A DNA stretch of 25,498 nucleotides from a virus (IMGVR_UViG_3300046811_000181:1-25498), one strand, 5' to 3'; positions 13,605 to 20,252 are shown, counted from the first letter of the stretch. Notes: generated by a model not told the origin, from the sequence alone. Numbers and translations are program-made.

Positions 13605-14169
13605 ATTCCTCATCCTCGGCAGCCTGATCGTGATATGGCACACGCAAATCAGGTTTGCCCGGCGTGTTCATATCGACAAGCCAAGCTCCCTCAGCCTCGT
13701 GCGGTATAACGCCGCGCTCCCAAAGCCAGTCGCTAACCTCGCCAACCGCCCGTCGCATACCGTGCCGCAATTCGGCGCCAGTGTATCGGAACATCTGAAA
13801 ACCCTGGCCGATCGCCGGCATAATCCACCGTTCCCGCAAGCGGTCACGCTCTTGCTGCTCGGCCGATCCGTGATATGCCTTGCCGTCGCATTCGATACCT
13901 AGAAGCCGTGCCCTGCGTTTGATCGGATCAACAGCAGCCACGAGAAAATCGAGACGATATCTGCCGACAGGATGTTGAGAGAACAGGAACGCCCCCGGTG
14001 CACCATCGAGCCGCTCAGCCATCGAAACCAAGCGATCACCGCTGTAATCTCCCCAAATCGCCCCTATACCGAGTAATGAAAACAAGGCCGTGCACATCAA
14101 CTGCTCGATCGGGCTTTCGCACTTCTCCCAAACCATCCGCCTCGGATCGCCTTCATCAAGAAACCGCAT
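13570..14169 (-). CDS. PD-(D/E)XK nuclease-like protein (DUF559/Vsr-like fold)
   Basis: A 199-residue protein. An N-terminal helix has SPIEQLM (Glu about 22). There follows GRYRLDFLVA (Asp about 74) and the strand GIECDGKAYH (Glu 93, Asp 95, Lys 97), then a helix with RDRLRERW. The order E...D...ExDxK with 'GKAYH....R..RD..' is the arrangement of DUF559-type restriction-endonuclease-like proteins related to very-short-patch repair nucleases. A DNA-cleaving role in phage replication or recombination is likely; the substrate is unknown. ATG 14169 overlaps the end of the replication gene by 14 nt. The 3' end overlaps the convergent 61-aa gene. Confidence 0.7.
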   Translation of the reverse strand: MRFLDEGDPRRMVWEKCESPIEQLMCTALFSLLGIGAIWGDYSGDRLVSMAERLDGAPGAFLFSQHPVGRYRLDFLVAAVDPIKRRARLLGIECDGKAYHGSAEQQERDRLRERWIMPAIGQGFQMFRYTGAELRHGMRRAVGEVSDWLWERGVIPHEAEGAWLVDMNTPGKPDLRVPYHDQAAEDEEFRERFAREGFV

Positions 14170-15034
14170 GGTCGTCCACCTTCGCAAATCCAAACTCGAC
14201 GAGCAGCGCAGCCGGGGCATAGCAATCGGGATCGTCGGGCGGAAAGCCCCAATTCGATATCCAGAATTTGCTCTTGACGAAATCGCTCAAGCGCCGGCGC
14301 CAAGCCTCATCGCTCGTCGATGCCAACCCATTCGGCAATTCTACCTGTACTGGACGTTTGCCATTCGTCGATCGCTCGAACTCGGGCGCTTTCAACACCC
14401 AAGTCCGCCATGCGGCATGGAGATCCGCAAAAACGTGGCCGAGCGAATTATGGTGATCGCGGCAATGTTCTGCCGCCGCCGCTATCCACGCCATATCGCG
14501 ACCATGTTCCTTGGCATACGTCACATCGCGCTCATCCGGTTGCCAATCGGGCGGAAAGGCTTTTCGCTTTTTTGAAATCCGTGGTTTTGCCTCCAAACCG
14601 TTAGGTTTGGAGATAAGGTCTCCTCTTGGAGACCTGTCGTTGATGTTGGTGGTGATGGTGGAGGTAGGTTTGACGCTCTGATAACCGTCCGGTTCTGCTA
14701 ACCCATTGGGTCTGCCACCTTTAGACCCATTAAACCTTGCCTGTTCGAGACGGTTTTGTGCCAGTTTCATCTCGGTTTCGCATCGGTTTGACACGAGTTT
14801 TCCGCCGGTTTCGTGGAACTTTCCCATGAGTTTGAGACGATCAAGCAGCCTACGCATGACTTGCGGCCTTACCTGGCAGAGCTTCGCAAGGGCCGTGGGA
14901 TCGTTGTCGAGCGACTCCCCGAGGCTGTACGTTCGAGCGACGAGGCGGATGTATAAACCCTCCTCCTCAAGCGACATGCCTAGCGTGCCGCCGATCCAAT
15001 CGCCGGGCGAAAAGTCTATGCGCCGAATTTTCAC
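14156..15034 (-). CDS. DUF1376-family phage replication protein
   Basis: A 292-residue protein starting MKIRRIDFSPGDWIGGTLGM. The next part, SLEEEGLYIRLVARTYSLGE and LAKLCQVRPQVMRRLLDRL, is the DUF1376 domain: a winged-helix fold found in phage replication initiation proteins. A linker rich in Asn, Thr and Lys follows. The C-terminal part has KKRKAFPPDWQPDERDVTYA and FADLHAAWRTWVLKAPEF, usual for DnaT/replisome-organiser-like partners. GTG 15034 is chosen because similarity begins there; the frame is open to a TTG at 15085. The protein probably binds the phage origin or loads a host helicase. The origin itself was not located. Confidence 0.75.
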   Translation of the reverse strand: MKIRRIDFSPGDWIGGTLGMSLEEEGLYIRLVARTYSLGESLDNDPTALAKLCQVRPQVMRRLLDRLKLMGKFHETGGKLVSNRCETEMKLAQNRLEQARFNGSKGGRPNGLAEPDGYQSVKPTSTITTNINDRSPRGDLISKPNGLEAKPRISKKRKAFPPDWQPDERDVTYAKEHGRDMAWIAAAAEHCRDHHNSLGHVFADLHAAWRTWVLKAPEFERSTNGKRPVQVELPNGLASTSDEAWRRRLSDFVKSKFWISNWGFPPDDPDCYAPAALLVEFGFAKVDDHAVS

Positions 15035-15065
15035 GATTGCAGCAGCCTTGGCAGCCGGGAGAGAA

Positions 15066-15152
15066 ACGAGCGCGGACCGACCCAAAGGCCGGGCTGCTGG
15101 TCGGCTGGACGGGGAAAACCTGAGTAGCTAGCTCAGGCTGGCCCGCGCTCGT
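15066..15152. other. Structured non-coding region with nested inverted repeats
   Basis: An outer perfect 10-bp pair ACGAGCGCGG (15066-15075) / CCGCGCTCGT (15143-15152) encloses two smaller pairs. These are CCGACC (15077-15082) / GGTCGG (15099-15104) and CCTGAG (15119-15124) / CTCAGG (15132-15137). This makes a three-way-junction-like shape in either strand. It lies in the 148-nt gap between the methyltransferase and the DUF1376 gene. Confidence 0.55.
15115..15137 (-). terminator. Short intrinsic terminator or attenuator, leftward
   Basis: On the minus strand CCTGAG-CTAGCTA-CTCAGG forms a 6-bp stem with 7-nt loop, followed at once by TTTT. It lies 46 nt after the methyltransferase stop. The stem is short, so it may act as a weak terminator or as part of the larger structure around it. 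Confidence 0.5.
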
Positions 15153-15182
15153 CGGCGATTATATGGGATGCGGCCGGCGATC

Positions 15183-16142
15183 TCAACCGGCAACATCAGC
15201 GAACAACGGAGAGTCATCCTCGATGCGGCGCTTTGCCATCTCGGCATAGGCGGGGTTGAGTTCGATGCCGATGGCGCTACGGCCGAGGCGGTCAGCGACG
15301 AGGGCTGTGGTGCCGGCGCCGAGGAAGGGGTCGAGGACAATGCCGCCGGTGGGACAGCCGGCGAGGATGCACGGCTCGACCAGGGCGGGTGGGAAGGTGG
15401 CGAAATGCGCCTCGGGAAACGGCGCGGTCGCTATCGTCCAGACCGAGCGCTTGTTGCGGGAGCCATCCCCCGCCGATCGACTATCAATCCCCGCCGCTTG
15501 CCGTGTCGCAATACTCGGTGCGTGCCATGCAACCCCATCAACCTCATCCATCCCTGAGCGACCGCGCAATAGGCCTATATCTGCCTTCTCCGCAATCGCC
15601 GCCGCATCGAAATAGTACCGCTCGCTCTTGCTCAGCAGGAACAGGTACTCGTGCGCCTTGGTGCAGCGGTCGGTGACGCTCTCGGGCATCGGGTTCGGCT
15701 TCGCCCAGATGATGTCCTGGCGCAGCCACCAGCCGTCCGCCCGTAGCGCAAACGCCAGCATCCAAGGGATGCCGAGCAGGTCTTTCGGCTTTACCCCATC
15801 CGGGTCGGCGGGCCGCAACCCCTCACTGTAGGCATCGCCCTCAAATGCTGGATGGATCTTGCTCTGCCCTGGGTCGCGCGTCTTCCGCCCGCCGCTCGCA
15901 TAGCTGTCGCCGATATTGAGCCAGAGCGTCCCATCGCCCCGCAGCACGCGGCACACCTCACGGAACACCCCGACCATCGCCGCCACGTACTCGTCGGGCG
16001 TCGCCTCGAGGCCGAGCTGCCCGGCCACACCATAATCCCGCAGCCCATAGTACGGCGGCGAGGTCACGCAGCAATGCACACTCTCGGCTGGCAGCTTTGC
16101 TAGCTCGGTCAGCGCGTCACCGACGATGATGCGTGTCGTCAT
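15183..16142 (-). CDS. Beta-class DNA methyltransferase with TSPPY motif
   Basis: A 319-residue S-adenosylmethionine-dependent amino-methyltransferase (N4-cytosine or N6-adenine). The catalytic motif IV TSPPYYGLRDYG is at about 27-38. A middle target-recognition part contains GIPWMLAFALRADGWWLRQD and IIWAKPNPMPESVTDR. The SAM-binding motif I DPFLGAGTTALVADRLGR is at about 271-288. Catalytic before SAM motif defines the beta class. SPPY favours N4-cytosine but is not decisive; 'TSPPYYGLRDYG' is common in phage orphan enzymes. ATG 16142 overlaps the previous stop as ATGA. All key motifs are intact and no cognate restriction enzyme is adjacent. Confidence 0.88.
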   Translation of the reverse strand: MTTRIIVGDALTELAKLPAESVHCCVTSPPYYGLRDYGVAGQLGLEATPDEYVAAMVGVFREVCRVLRGDGTLWLNIGDSYASGGRKTRDPGQSKIHPAFEGDAYSEGLRPADPDGVKPKDLLGIPWMLAFALRADGWWLRQDIIWAKPNPMPESVTDRCTKAHEYLFLLSKSERYYFDAAAIAEKADIGLLRGRSGMDEVDGVAWHAPSIATRQAAGIDSRSAGDGSRNKRSVWTIATAPFPEAHFATFPPALVEPCILAGCPTGGIVLDPFLGAGTTALVADRLGRSAIGIELNPAYAEMAKRRIEDDSPLFADVAG

Positions 16143-16327
16143 CCGTGTTGCAGCCACCAGCGCACCAGCGCCTTGCGCACCCGCTCCCACCCCCGCCGAT
16201 GCGTCGTGTAGCCGAGCGCTTGTCCGGCGTCGCGGGCACTTACGTCCCAATACTTCCAATGCCGGATCATCTCATCGGCGACCTCGCGCGCCGCTTTAAC
16301 ATCTTCTCTGCCAGCCATTGTTCGCAT
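16139..16327 (-). CDS. Small helical protein with HTH-like segment
   Basis: A 62-residue protein starting MRTMAGREDVKAAREVADEM, continuing IRHWKYWDVSARDAGQALGY and ending with basic helix WERVRKALVRWWLQHG. The part DVSARDAGQALGY could be an HTH. ATG 16318 (MAGRED) is an alternative start; both ribosome sites are weak. The DVKAARE codons lie inside a 20-bp direct repeat. The stop overlaps the methyltransferase start as ATGA. Confidence 0.55.
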   Translation of the reverse strand: MRTMAGREDVKAAREVADEMIRHWKYWDVSARDAGQALGYTTHRRGWERVRKALVRWWLQHG

Positions 16328-16527
16328 ATCCCAATCATCTCTGTTTTGGTAAGAAAATACTCGTGGCCGCGGAGCTTGCCCTTCGCCAACGCGATAGCCT
16401 TGATAACAGTCTCTGCCGTCGGCAAATCTTCGCTTGGCTCGGAAGCTGACAGGCGTGCCACAAGAGCGCTCCATAAATCGCCGATAACACCAGTGCCGCC
16501 GTCATGGTTCGCGCGCCGCTTTAACAT
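16267..16527 (-). CDS. Small hypothetical protein lying between a 20-bp direct repeat
   Basis: An 86-residue ORF starting MLKRRANHDGGTGVIGDLWS. The middle has DLPTAETVIKAIALAKGKLR and GHEYFLTKTEMIGICEQWLA, which looks like a real helical protein. The N-terminal MLKRRA and C-terminal MLKRRA are both translations of the same 20-bp repeat. It overlaps the next gene by 61 nt in another frame, unusually much for this genome, so one boundary may be wrong. No family recognised. Confidence 0.5.
   Translation of the reverse strand: MLKRRANHDGGTGVIGDLWSALVARLSASEPSEDLPTAETVIKAIALAKGKLRGHEYFLTKTEMIGICEQWLAEKMLKRRARSPMR
16284..16303. repeat. 20-bp direct repeat, copy A
   Basis: TCGCGCGCCGCTTTAACATC, repeated perfectly at 16509-16528. 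In the 62-aa gene this copy encodes DVKAARE. Confidence 0.8.
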
Positions 16528-16528
16528 C
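16509..16528. repeat. 20-bp direct repeat, copy B
   Basis: Identical to 16284-16303 and 225 bp away. In the frame matching copy A it reads MMSGDVKAAREP and then stops, so it looks like a broken beginning of the same coding sequence. Confidence 0.8.
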
Positions 16529-16536
16529 GCCCGACA

Positions 16537-16713
16537 TCATGCTGCGCTCTTTGATTTATTGTAGCGGTCGATTGCCTCAAGTGCGGCTGGATTGTCTGAC
16601 GTTCGAGCCGCCGCCATCGCAGCAACGACCGCCCATCTAATCCCCTGGCTACGGATGATAGCAGCGGCGGCAGGAGCACCAAGAATTTCGACGCACGCCT
16701 CGGCGATGGTCAT
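16537..16713 (-). CDS. Small Ala-rich helical protein
   Basis: A 58-residue protein starting MTIAEACVEILGAPAAAAII, continuing RSQGIRWAVVAAMAAARTSD. It is strongly alanine-rich and helical with no clear membrane span. ATG 16713 has a good GGAGG site and overlaps the upstream stop as ATGA. Function unknown. Confidence 0.55.
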   Translation of the reverse strand: MTIAEACVEILGAPAAAAIIRSQGIRWAVVAAMAAARTSDNPAALEAIDRYNKSKSAA

Positions 16714-16898
16714 GCCACATCCTCCGGTATTTTCTCGTACAGCGGTCGCACCCGGCGCGCCAGCAGCTCGGCCAGACGCGCAGAGCGGCCCTGCCGGCCC
16801 CATACCGGCATCTCGCCCACGATCACCAGCGATAGCGCCTCGACCTCCGCGACCTCGGCGAGGGTGAGGTGGTTCCAGTCATTCATGTTCGGCTTCAT
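16710..16898 (-). CDS. Small hypothetical protein
   Basis: A 62-residue protein starting MKPNMNDWNHLTLAEVAEVE, continuing ALSLVIVGEMPVWGRQGRSA and ending in an Arg-rich helix. It overlaps the adenine-type methyltransferase stop as ATGA and the next gene as ATGA. It may accompany the methyltransferase; no family recognised. Confidence 0.55.
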   Translation of the reverse strand: MKPNMNDWNHLTLAEVAEVEALSLVIVGEMPVWGRQGRSARLAELLARRVRPLYEKIPEDVA

Positions 16899-18157
16899 GG
16901 TTTCCGCTCGCTCAGGAAGAAATCAGGGATCGGCTCTCCCGCCGCGACACGCTCACCTATCGCTTTAACAGCGTCGGCATAAGAGCCTATGGCGTCGGCG
17001 GTTTCGTCGTAAGGCTCGGCGAAAAGACCGCCAAGCGGCTTGTCCTGCGCACGCCGCGCTTTGCTCGCGAGCGAGTGCCGCCCCTCGCCTGAGTAATGCG
17101 CCATGCGCTCGCGGATGTCGGTGATGTAGGCCGCCTCGCGCTCGATCAGGATCGCGTTGCGCCCGGTCTTGAGCGCAGCAACACCAGCGGTGCCCGAGCC
17201 GGCGAAGGGATCTAAGAACGTGCCCCCTGGTGGCGTGACGAGCGCGACAAGCCATGCGATTAGGTCTACTGGCTTCACAGTCGGATGACGGCTGCCATAG
17301 CGATCTTGTGCGCCCGCCTTCGCTGAAAAAAAGAAGCGTGCTGCAGAGCCAGTGTCTCCACGCGGCACAAATTCCTCTTGTTTGCCAAAATTCCCATAGA
17401 TTCCGTTGTTGACCTTCGGAAGCTTTGGCCGCGTGAAAAGCTGTCCCGCGCTATCGGGGAACGCCGCCATCACCTCGTCGGAGCCGTCGTGGCAGATGTT
17501 GGCAGGCCAGCGGCCGAGCGTTGCGGCGGCTTCAAAGGCGCGATCTCCACGAGCCGCTATCGTCTCCGCCGTATGGCTTAGCCGGGACCATCCGGGATGC
17601 TCTTTCGACTTTGCAAACCGATGCGGATCACCCATATCGTCGCCGGTCGCAATCCGGCATTCGTCGATCTGCATCATCCGCTTGCCGTCCGGCTTGTAAG
17701 CCAGGACGATTGGTTCATGGGCAGGTTTCAAAGCGTCGCGGCGCTTCGGAAAGCCGGTCGCGAACATCCACATGATCGTGTCTTGGATGACGAACCCGGC
17801 ATCCTCGATCGCGCACCAGACGCGGTGGTGAGTCCGCGTGCCGCCGAACGCGACGAGGAACGCGCCGGGCCGCATGATGCTGGCAACCGTGGCCCACGTC
17901 TCGGGGCGAAAGGCAATGTCGCCGCCGTCCCATTGCTGATTCATAAATCCGTGAGCGAGCCGAGCGGCTCCATCTAGCTTCTGTCGGAGCCGTGTCGATG
18001 TCGCATCGTCGGCATTGATGTCGATCTTGCCGAACCTCGCGAGAGTCGCCGTTAGATGGTATGGCGGGTCTGTCACGATCGCATCGACCTGGACGCCCTC
18101 CCCGACGAGGCGCGGGATCGCTTCGAGCATGTCGGCGTGCTCGACCCGCACCGTCAT
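16895..18157 (-). CDS. Beta-class DNA methyltransferase with DPPY motif
   Basis: A 420-residue S-adenosylmethionine-dependent enzyme. Motif IV is VTDPPYHL (about 28-35), typical of N6-adenine methyltransferases. A long middle part includes WMFATGFPKRRDALKPAHEP and IVLAYKPDGKRMM, then RWPANICHDGSDEVMAAFPD. HPTVKPVDLIAWLVALVTPP is followed by motif I DPFAGSGTAGVAALKTGR at about 316-333. The order puts it in the beta class. A C-terminal extension of about 60 residues is specific to this protein. ATG 18157 overlaps the VRR-NUC stop as ATGA. It is probably an orphan enzyme that protects phage DNA or affects gene expression. Confidence 0.88.
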   Translation of the reverse strand: MTVRVEHADMLEAIPRLVGEGVQVDAIVTDPPYHLTATLARFGKIDINADDATSTRLRQKLDGAARLAHGFMNQQWDGGDIAFRPETWATVASIMRPGAFLVAFGGTRTHHRVWCAIEDAGFVIQDTIMWMFATGFPKRRDALKPAHEPIVLAYKPDGKRMMQIDECRIATGDDMGDPHRFAKSKEHPGWSRLSHTAETIAARGDRAFEAAATLGRWPANICHDGSDEVMAAFPDSAGQLFTRPKLPKVNNGIYGNFGKQEEFVPRGDTGSAARFFFSAKAGAQDRYGSRHPTVKPVDLIAWLVALVTPPGGTFLDPFAGSGTAGVAALKTGRNAILIEREAAYITDIRERMAHYSGEGRHSLASKARRAQDKPLGGLFAEPYDETADAIGSYADAVKAIGERVAAGEPIPDFFLSERKP

Positions 18158-18570
18158 CCCCCCGCCTCCGCTATGCGCATCGGTACGCCGCATTCCCGCA
18201 GCGCGATAATCGCCTCATCGAGCGAGCGGATCACGTAGACCGCGCACCCGGCACGACGCAGCATCTTGTGACACGCCTTCTGCTCATCCGAGGTGACGCC
18301 CTTTGGCGCTTTCAGCTCCAGCCATATCGCCCGGCCGGCGTCGATCACGACCATATCGGGCACACCGGCCTTGACCCCCATGCCACGCAGGATCGCCCCG
18401 CGCACCCTACCGCCGCCGCCGAGTGGGATCGTGCTGTACCAGGCGTTGCCGGCGAGCGCCGCATCGAGGAATTTCGCGATCTGCCGCTGAAGAGCCTGCT
18501 CGAGAGCGCGCCGCTTGGGTTTCGGATGCAGGTAGAGGCGGTCAAAATCCGCATTGCTGGCGTCAGCCAT
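18154..18570 (-). CDS. VRR-NUC domain nuclease
   Basis: A 138-residue PD-(D/E)XK nuclease. After a basic helical N-terminus comes GVPDMVVIDAGRAIWLELKA with catalytic Asp about 72, Glu 85 and Lys 87, then TSDEQKACHKMLRRAG and the strand CAVYVIRSLDEAI. This is the VRR-NUC order (G.PD....G...W.E.K...G..S..Q). VRR-NUC proteins in phages are thought to process branched or flap DNA during replication. ATG 18570 overlaps the upstream stop by 8 nt (ATGGCTGA), and the stop overlaps the methyltransferase start by 4 nt, so the two are translated together. Confidence 0.85.
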   Translation of the reverse strand: MADASNADFDRLYLHPKPKRRALEQALQRQIAKFLDAALAGNAWYSTIPLGGGGRVRGAILRGMGVKAGVPDMVVIDAGRAIWLELKAPKGVTSDEQKACHKMLRRAGCAVYVIRSLDEAIIALRECGVPMRIAEAGG

Positions 18571-18871
18571 CGGCGCGCTCTCGCAAGATGCCGCGTACCG
18601 CTTCCGCGGGCACGGCGGTCGCCAGAGGATCGTGAATGGGCTCGAAAAAATCCTCCGGTTCAATCGGCACCGCCGCTCTGGCCCCTGCTAGGATTACCGG
18701 ATGATGCCATTTGACCGGGATACCGGCGTTTTGCCATCGCCGCACGGTTGACGCCGGTACAGGTTTGCCATCTATTGAGAGATAGCGGGCAAGCGTGGCC
18801 GGACCACCAAATTTCTTAACAATGCGTCTCGCGGCGATGGCGATAGATGTAGCGGACGTTGGCGCGCTCAT
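18563..18871 (-). CDS. YdaS/Cro-like HTH protein
   Basis: A 102-residue protein. The segment IVKKFGGPATLARYLSIDGK followed by PVPASTVRRWQNAGIPVKWH is the pattern of YdaS/Cro-like DNA-binding proteins (A...GG...LA..L......STV..W...GIP..). The rest is a short acidic tail. It lies immediately downstream of the repressor, with an ATGA overlap, and probably takes part in phage gene control. ATG 18871 is preferred over 18886 because of that overlap. Confidence 0.7.
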   Translation of the reverse strand: MSAPTSATSIAIAARRIVKKFGGPATLARYLSIDGKPVPASTVRRWQNAGIPVKWHHPVILAGARAAVPIEPEDFFEPIHDPLATAVPAEAVRGILRERADG

Positions 18872-19116
18872 AGCCGCCCCTGCCAAATCTCATCACTGAT
18901 GCGCGATATAGCTGTCTCGTGCTCACTGACCATAGCCCTTGCCACGATTCTGCGCATATCGTCCGGCAACATGGAAAGATATTTCTCGCCGAGTGCTCGG
19001 CGACCCTGCTCGATGTCGCTCATAAACTGAGGCGTCACCCCAAGCATTTCGGCCACCTGCCGTTGTGTGAGGCCAGCGGAAATGCGGGAGTTTCGGAGAG
19101 CATCTGCTACCTTCAT
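18868..19116 (-). CDS. XRE-family repressor (CI/Cro-like)
   Basis: An 82-residue DNA-binding protein starting MKVADALRNSRISAGLTQRQ, continuing VAEMLGVTPQFMSDIEQGRR. This is a complete XRE helix-turn-helix (LR..R...GLTQ..VA..LGV....S.IE.G.R). There is no peptidase or dimerisation domain, so it is smaller than lambda CI. It sits at a divergent promoter region and is the best candidate for the lysogeny or early repressor. No ribosome site precedes ATG 19116; a promoter ends six bases before it. Confidence 0.75.
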   Translation of the reverse strand: MKVADALRNSRISAGLTQRQVAEMLGVTPQFMSDIEQGRRALGEKYLSMLPDDMRRIVARAMVSEHETAISRISDEIWQGRL

Positions 19117-19151
19117 GAGGATAACCTACCGAAGGAAAATCGCGCGGTCAA
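19116..19151 (-). promoter_or_regulatory. Repressor promoter, apparently leaderless
   Basis: On the minus strand, -35 TTGACC (19151-19146), a 17-bp spacer and -10 TAGGTT (19128-19123) are followed by ATCCTC and the ATG at 19116. Transcription should start at or beside the A of the start codon. The arrangement is like the maintenance promoter of lambda cI, whose mRNA is leaderless. Confidence 0.55.
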
Positions 19152-19162
19152 CAAAAAAGCGG

Positions 19163-19192
19163 TTGCGCGTTGTCCGCAGATGTGCGTATCCT
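19163..19192 (+). promoter_or_regulatory. Rightward early promoter and likely operator region
   Basis: -35 TTGCGC (19163-19168), an 18-bp spacer and -10 TATCCT (19187-19192) read toward the early operon. The spacer holds the short palindrome CGCA-GATG-TGCG, a possible repressor site. Its -35 matches the weak promoter proposed at 11731. Back-to-back placement with the repressor promoter fits a lysogeny switch. Confidence 0.45.
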
Positions 19193-19220
19193 CTGCTCGT
19201 TTTCGAGGGAGAAGAATGAC

Positions 19221-19457
19221 ATGCCTGATTTCAGCAAAGCGCGCGATCCGCTCGACGTGCTCGACATGATGACCTCTCCGGCACGCGCCTTTGCAGACGG
19301 CGTGCGGGCGGCGAACGACGAGGCCAACCTGTGCTCGCGCAAGCTGCGCATCGCAATCGTGGCGCTGGAGTTGCTTGCGGAGCGAAAGCCTCGGCTTCCG
19401 CATGATCTGCAAGCAGCGGCACAGCACGCGCTCGACCGGATAGCGGGGCTGAAATGA
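19221..19457 (+). CDS. First gene of rightward early operon, hypothetical
   Basis: A 78-residue helical protein starting MPDFSKARDPLDVLDMMTSP, continuing ARAFADGVRAANDEANLCSR and ending with a helix HDLQAAAQHALDRIAGL. No family is recognised. ATG 19221 follows GAGGGAGAAG and lies directly downstream of the early promoter, in the position of a cro-like gene, but no HTH is seen. The stop overlaps the next small gene as ATGA. Confidence 0.6.
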   Translation: MPDFSKARDPLDVLDMMTSPARAFADGVRAANDEANLCSRKLRIAIVALELLAERKPRLPHDLQAAAQHALDRIAGLK

Positions 19458-19552
19458 TCGACCGCCTCGGCTCGCTGTTCGCCGGCTTCACGATGGCTTG
19501 CGTGATGATCGTACTATTCTGGCCGTGGATTATGAGGATGATATCTCCATGA
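19454..19552 (+). CDS. 32-residue single-span membrane protein
   Basis: A very short ORF starting MIDRLGSLFAGFTMACVMIV and ending PWIMRMISP. A hydrophobic stretch of about 20 residues (LFAGFTMACVMIVLFWPWIM) makes one membrane span. ATGA overlaps at both ends (19454-19457 and 19549-19552) lock it between two genes, which strongly supports translation. Its role is unknown; small early phage membrane peptides can affect host metabolism, superinfection or lysis. Confidence 0.55.
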   Translation: MIDRLGSLFAGFTMACVMIVLFWPWIMRMISP

Positions 19553-19752
19553 TCGAAAAGATTTTATGCCCATTTTGTTCAATCCCTTGGTCAGAGGAGA
19601 ACATTCGGGTGTGGGATGTAGATGGTGCCGATCAGTGTGAAAGCGGACGGTTTGAGCCGCCGACCTATTCGATCAGCATTCGTTGTCACGTTTGCAAAAA
19701 AGAGATGTATCGGAAAGAAGGATCGTATGCCGAATATGGAGAGCCGACATGA
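19549..19752 (+). CDS. Small zinc-ribbon-like protein
   Basis: A 67-residue protein starting MIEKILCPFCSIPWSEENIR. It has CPFC near residue 7 and CHVCKKEMYRKEG near residue 47, two knuckles that make a typical zinc ribbon, plus one more Cys between them. AT content is higher than in neighbouring genes. The function is not known. Start and stop overlap the neighbours as ATGA. Confidence 0.65.
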   Translation: MIEKILCPFCSIPWSEENIRVWDVDGADQCESGRFEPPTYSISIRCHVCKKEMYRKEGSYAEYGEPT

Positions 19753-20252
19753 TCCACGACCTCCGCGCCCTCATCCCCGCCCACCGCGCCATCGTGGAGG
19801 CGATCCGCTCCGCTTTCCCCGATGAAACCGACGAAACCTTGGCCGACACCATTGAGGGTGAGAGCGACCTCCCCAGTGCTGTCGTAGCCGTGCTGCGCGC
19901 CGCGCTCGAACGCGAGGCGCAGGCGAAGGCGATCAAGGACGAGCTGATCGCCCGATTGACCGAGCGTGCGCGCCGTTTGGAGGATGGGGCGAAGTCGCTG
20001 CGGGCGGCAGCGCTGCAGGCGATGACCGAGGCGGGACTGCCGAGTATCAAGGCAATCGACATGAGCGTGTCGGTTGGGCGCGGCAAGCCTCGCGTCATCA
20101 TAACTGATCCCGCGCAAGTGCCCGATGCACTGTGCAAGATCGTGCGCGAGCCCTCGAAGACGCTGATCGCCAATGCCATCGCAAACACAGGAGACGTGCC
20201 CGGCGCGACGCTCGGCAATCCTCAGCCGTTTCTCACGATCCATAGGGGTTGA
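19749..20252 (+). CDS. Siphovirus Gp157-family protein
   Basis: A 167-residue protein. An N-terminal segment has DETLADTIEGESDLPSAVVA, then a long coiled coil (LIARLTERARRLEDGAKSLR and AAALQAMTEAGLPSI). Next comes KAIDMSVSVGRGKPRVIITD with DALCKIVREPSKTLI, and the end is NPQPFLTIHRG. This order (ETL.DTLE, coiled coil, G..K......S......PP.V.I.D.....P) is that of the phage Gp157 family. Members occur beside single-strand annealing and SSB genes, and one is linked to phage resistance. It lies upstream of the Rad52-like gene and probably acts with recombination; biochemistry is unknown. ATG 19749 overlaps the preceding stop as ATGA. Confidence 0.8.
   Translation: MIHDLRALIPAHRAIVEAIRSAFPDETDETLADTIEGESDLPSAVVAVLRAALEREAQAKAIKDELIARLTERARRLEDGAKSLRAAALQAMTEAGLPSIKAIDMSVSVGRGKPRVIITDPAQVPDALCKIVREPSKTLIANAIANTGDVPGATLGNPQPFLTIHRG

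Noticed and set aside
18154-18570. VRR-NUC gene as restriction enzyme of a classical restriction-modification pair
   Set aside because: VRR-NUC proteins in phages are usually replication or repair nucleases. Gene coupling alone does not show restriction; kept only as a possibility.
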